A stretch of 64,000 nucleotides of DNA from Macrocystis pyrifera (taxonomy: Eukaryota > Sar > Phaeophyceae > Laminariales > Laminariaceae): assembly GCA_031763025.1 (NCBI GenBank), contig JASSKH010000005.1, positions 9,642,849 to 9,706,848 on the forward strand, in the 5' to 3' direction. Every line of letters begins with the position of its first letter. Within the stretch, counting starts at the first letter, position 1. This document shows, one piece after another, positions 62,830 to 64,000 of the stretch. The position numbers were made by a program, and so were the translations under genes. The notes under the pieces were generated by a model. That model ran no database searches. It was not told where the DNA came from and saw only the letters and a program-made list of their open reading frames with translations.

Positions 62830-64000
62830 CCACTGCGATGCGTGCCTTCGTTTTCATCGCGGGACGAGTCAAGCAATTCTCTCTCCTCGTAGGTCCGTGT
62901 CGAATTGTGCGTACCCACGCTTTTGATGGGCGCTTTCAGCAAAGTAAATTGTAGCCACAAGAAATGTTCCTGCTTGGGCAGCATTCGAACTCACGACCTT
63001 TGACCTACGAGTAATTGCGAGGTTTATACGTAAGCACTATTAATGATACCACCGGGAGGCGTCGGCTACACTGTCGGATGGCAGAACGAATAGCGTAGAA
63101 GAGCGTTGAGTGCGCACAGGGTTAGGTGCGATCTTTTTTTTTTTTCCTTTGGACAACAACGGTAAGGGTGCTAAAGTCGTACCGGGCACGTTCTGTTTCG
63201 AAAGGCTCTCTCTCTCTCTCGATCACATACTTTCCGAGTGACACCTATTAACGGGAGACCATAGTGAATAGGACCTACGGTACACACAAAAACCTATATA
63301 CCAGGTATGTACCTATTTGTACGAATAACATTTGGTCCTATTCACTAGCCCCCCGTAATAATTGTTCGGTGTTGACGTGGCGGCCTTTCCCGTCCTCAAG
63401 TAAAATCGAGCGCTGAAAAGCGATCGCGCCCCTGTGCCAACTCAACGAAGTCAGCGCTCTTAACCCTTTCAGTGTGCACTGCAATCCCGTTTTGAGGACG
63501 AACCAGTCTAATTCTAAGTACTTTGTCCCCCAAACGGGACTGCGATACTAAACTCTGGACGTAAAATATTAGGACAGTTTTTTGGTCTTCATGTCTGTAC
63601 CACAACCGCGCATATTTTTCCGTTTCCGTCCAGAAGGGCACCGGGTAGTAAACAAATAATACGAACGGAAGTGTAAGGACCGTTTGGTCTTCATATGTAC
63701 ACCACAGCGGTTCTTACGTTTGGTCCAGAGCAGTACCAGGTAGCAGGTGATAAAAAAACATAGTATCGTGTATCACGCACCAAGTGTATAGAGAGACTAG
63801 ATAACCAATGGCCTTCCTTTTCTGACGTTTCGGTGAATTCAGACATATTTTGTGACTTACCGCGCCGTTGCCCCTCCCGAACTGTCTACTCGGTTCTGCC
63901 CTGTTGTTGTCCTCCGGTCCCTGCAGTGTTGTGAGGTGGCGCAGGCAAAGCTGATCGCGGAGAAAAACGACCGACCTGCTCGTCGTCACCGCGGGGCTCC
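49462..64000 (+). CDS. Pyruvate kinase with plastid-type bipartite leader, 3' end outside window
   Basis: Converts phosphoenolpyruvate and ADP to pyruvate and ATP. Exons: 49462-49579, 51164-51387, 51834-51950, 53189-53296, 54035-54142, 55322-55483, 56323-56445, 57186-57268, 58420-58546, 59336-59494, 59872-59906, 60725-60797, 61685-61897 and 63927 to beyond the edge; phases agree across all. Family landmarks in order are [105 protein letters not shown], then the allosteric C-domain ([13 protein letters not shown]). The first 39 residues are a hydrophobic signal ending AGAF|VANP, like the ASAF-type cleavage site of heterokont plastid precursors, so I infer plastid import. The intron after 55483 seems to start with GC; a GT donor at 55496 adding four residues is the alternative. 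In the last exon GACCGACC at 63969-63976 puts the conserved DLLVVTAGL segment out of frame. Confidence 0.88.
51988..52514 (-). mobile_element. R repeat copy 5, longest, with coding-like upstream part
   Basis: In reverse orientation it ends GATAATGAGTACACAC plus a G/C-run at 51988-52018. The shared repeat extends to about 52255. Upstream of it a frame of 136 codons (52514-52104) reads into the repeat, with [20 protein letters not shown] and [20 protein letters not shown] before a stop. This may be the C-terminus of the protein of the full-length element, with the rest as its 3' UTR. I do not recognise the protein. It lies in pyruvate kinase intron 3. Confidence 0.65.
52600..52800 (-). mobile_element. 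S repeat copy 3, interrupted by MITE A
   Basis: GTGTACTCATTGTTGCTTGC and CCTA precede the MITE; TTTTGACCATTGACCACGCA and CCCTTTCGAAACGGAG follow it. A short R end (52553-52585) lies directly beside it. Confidence 0.65.
52631..52735. repeat. MITE A copy 4, nested in S repeat
   Basis: CTGCGGGAGACCGCAGTAAA to TTATTGTGGCCCTCCGTAA, flanked by TA. The uninterrupted S copy at 9.4 kb, read in reverse, has CCCTAGTCATTTGACC at this point, consistent with TA as target. Confidence 0.8.
54511..54620. repeat. MITE A copy 5
   Basis: TTGCGGGGGGGGGACCATAG to TTTACTATGGTCTCCCGTAA; in pyruvate kinase intron 5. Confidence 0.8.
55139..55196 (+). mobile_element. R repeat copy 6 (short)
   Basis: GTGGTCATACGACTACGGCC, ATGCATGATATCGAGTACAC, then a run of about 18 C. 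The next copy begins directly after the run. Confidence 0.75.
55197..55312 (+). mobile_element. R repeat copy 7, head to tail after copy 6
   Basis: TCGACGTGCTCCGTCCCGGC, GGATGCGAGGGTCTATGGTC, ATGCATGATATCGAGTACAT, then a C-rich run that reaches to within a few bases of the acceptor of pyruvate kinase exon 6 (55322), so the repeat tail serves as its polypyrimidine tract. Confidence 0.75.
59548..59780 (-). mobile_element. R repeat copy 8
   Basis: A G-run, TGTACTCATTATCATGCATG, GGAGCACGTCGGGTTTTCAC, GACGAGTCGCATGAGGGTG-like text, extending to ATTTTTTTGCATAAGAAT. It is very similar to the 52 kb copy over 220 bp. A second G-run follows at 59777-59799. In pyruvate kinase intron 10. Confidence 0.75.
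60475..60583. repeat. MITE A copy 6
   Basis: TTACGGGGGACGATAGATAG to GTTAACTATAGACCCCCGTAA, flanked by TA; in pyruvate kinase intron 11. Confidence 0.8.
60880..61275. repeat. Large (AGT/GGT)n simple repeat
   Basis: About 400 bp of imperfect AGT, GGTAGT and AGCAGT repeats interrupted by a short unique part near 61030-61090 that partly repeats text at the exon 12 border (GTCAGGTACTTG). It is entirely within pyruvate kinase intron 12. Confidence 0.75.
62568..62622 (+). mobile_element. R repeat copy 9 (short)
   Basis: CTATGGTCATACGACTACGG, CCATGCACGATATCGAGTAC, then C-rich sequence that leads straight into copy 10. Confidence 0.7.
62623..62828 (+). mobile_element. R repeat copy 10 with very long C tail
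   Basis: TAACACCTCACGGCGCTTCG, TTGGTGCAAGCAATGTCTCC, GGATGCGAGGGTCAACGGTC, GCGATATCGAGTAC followed by an uninterrupted C-run of about 68 bases (62760-62827), the longest homopolymer in the window. Confidence 0.75.
62960..63040 (-). repeat. tRNA-like fragment
   Basis: The minus strand carries AAAGGTCGTGAGTTCGAATG, a B-box-like sequence, with TGCTGCCC after it. No complete tRNA fold was found, so this is probably another tRNA-derived repeat. Confidence 0.25.
63248..63358. repeat. MITE A copy 7
   Basis: TTAACGGGAGACCATAGTGA to TATTCACTAGCCCCCCGTAA, flanked by TA; in pyruvate kinase intron 13. Confidence 0.75.
63460..63552. repeat. MITE B copy 7
   Basis: TTAACCCTTTCAGTGTGCAC, TGCAATCCCGTTTTGAGGAC to CCCAAACGGGACTGCGATAC; the right end is worn. 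In pyruvate kinase intron 13. Confidence 0.7.

Noticed and set aside
62674..62926. Poly-Pro frames at 62.7 kb
   Set aside because: Translation of the R-repeat C tail.

Overview
The window reads as nuclear DNA of a photosynthetic stramenopile, most likely a brown alga. This is an inference from four things: genes cut by many long GT-AG introns of 0.3-4 kb with exons of 35-290 nt, an intronless protein of the stramenopile W-A-R-x-N-G-C-P-W repeat type, a pyruvate kinase with a heterokont-style bipartite plastid leader, and introns loaded with short interspersed repeats and simple-sequence tracts. Most of the 64 kb is intron or intergenic repeat. No rRNA, CRISPR or prokaryotic operon structure is seen.

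Three conserved genes could be rebuilt exon by exon with matching splice phases. (1) DUS2-type tRNA-dihydrouridine synthase, minus strand, 36159 down to about 26983. (2) Replication protein A 32 kDa subunit (RPA2), plus strand, 36506-47323. Its first exon lies 346 bp from the DUS2 start codon, so the two genes are head to head. (3) Pyruvate kinase with a plastid-type leader, plus strand, from 49462 and running off the right edge. An intronless F-box-like/ankyrin-like repeat protein lies at 23594-24832.

Between 5.6 and 14.7 kb a chain of plus-strand exons with largely compatible phases describes one or two proteins I do not recognise. A gag-like ORF (18904-20061, minus) and a decayed Ty3/gypsy integrase (about 21210-22930, minus) form a retroelement zone.

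Repeats: at least two palindromic MITE families (A, TA target sites, TTACGGGGG ends; B, ending in TTAACCCTTTT), a SINE-like family with a tRNA-like head, and two families (R and S) that end in GAGTAC followed by a long poly(C) tract. R copies share that end but start at different points, as expected of 5'-truncated retroposons, with poly(C) where poly(A) would be usual. MITE A sits inside MITE B at 31.4 kb and inside an S repeat at 52.6 kb.

Two conserved genes carry apparent frameshifts: one base missing just after the GCP motif of DUS2, and a 4-bp GACC duplication near the end of the visible pyruvate kinase. Two introns appear to use GC-AG borders. No clearly new multi-gene system was found. 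The poly(C)-tailed repeats and the unrecognised 5.6-14.7 kb gene are the best leads.
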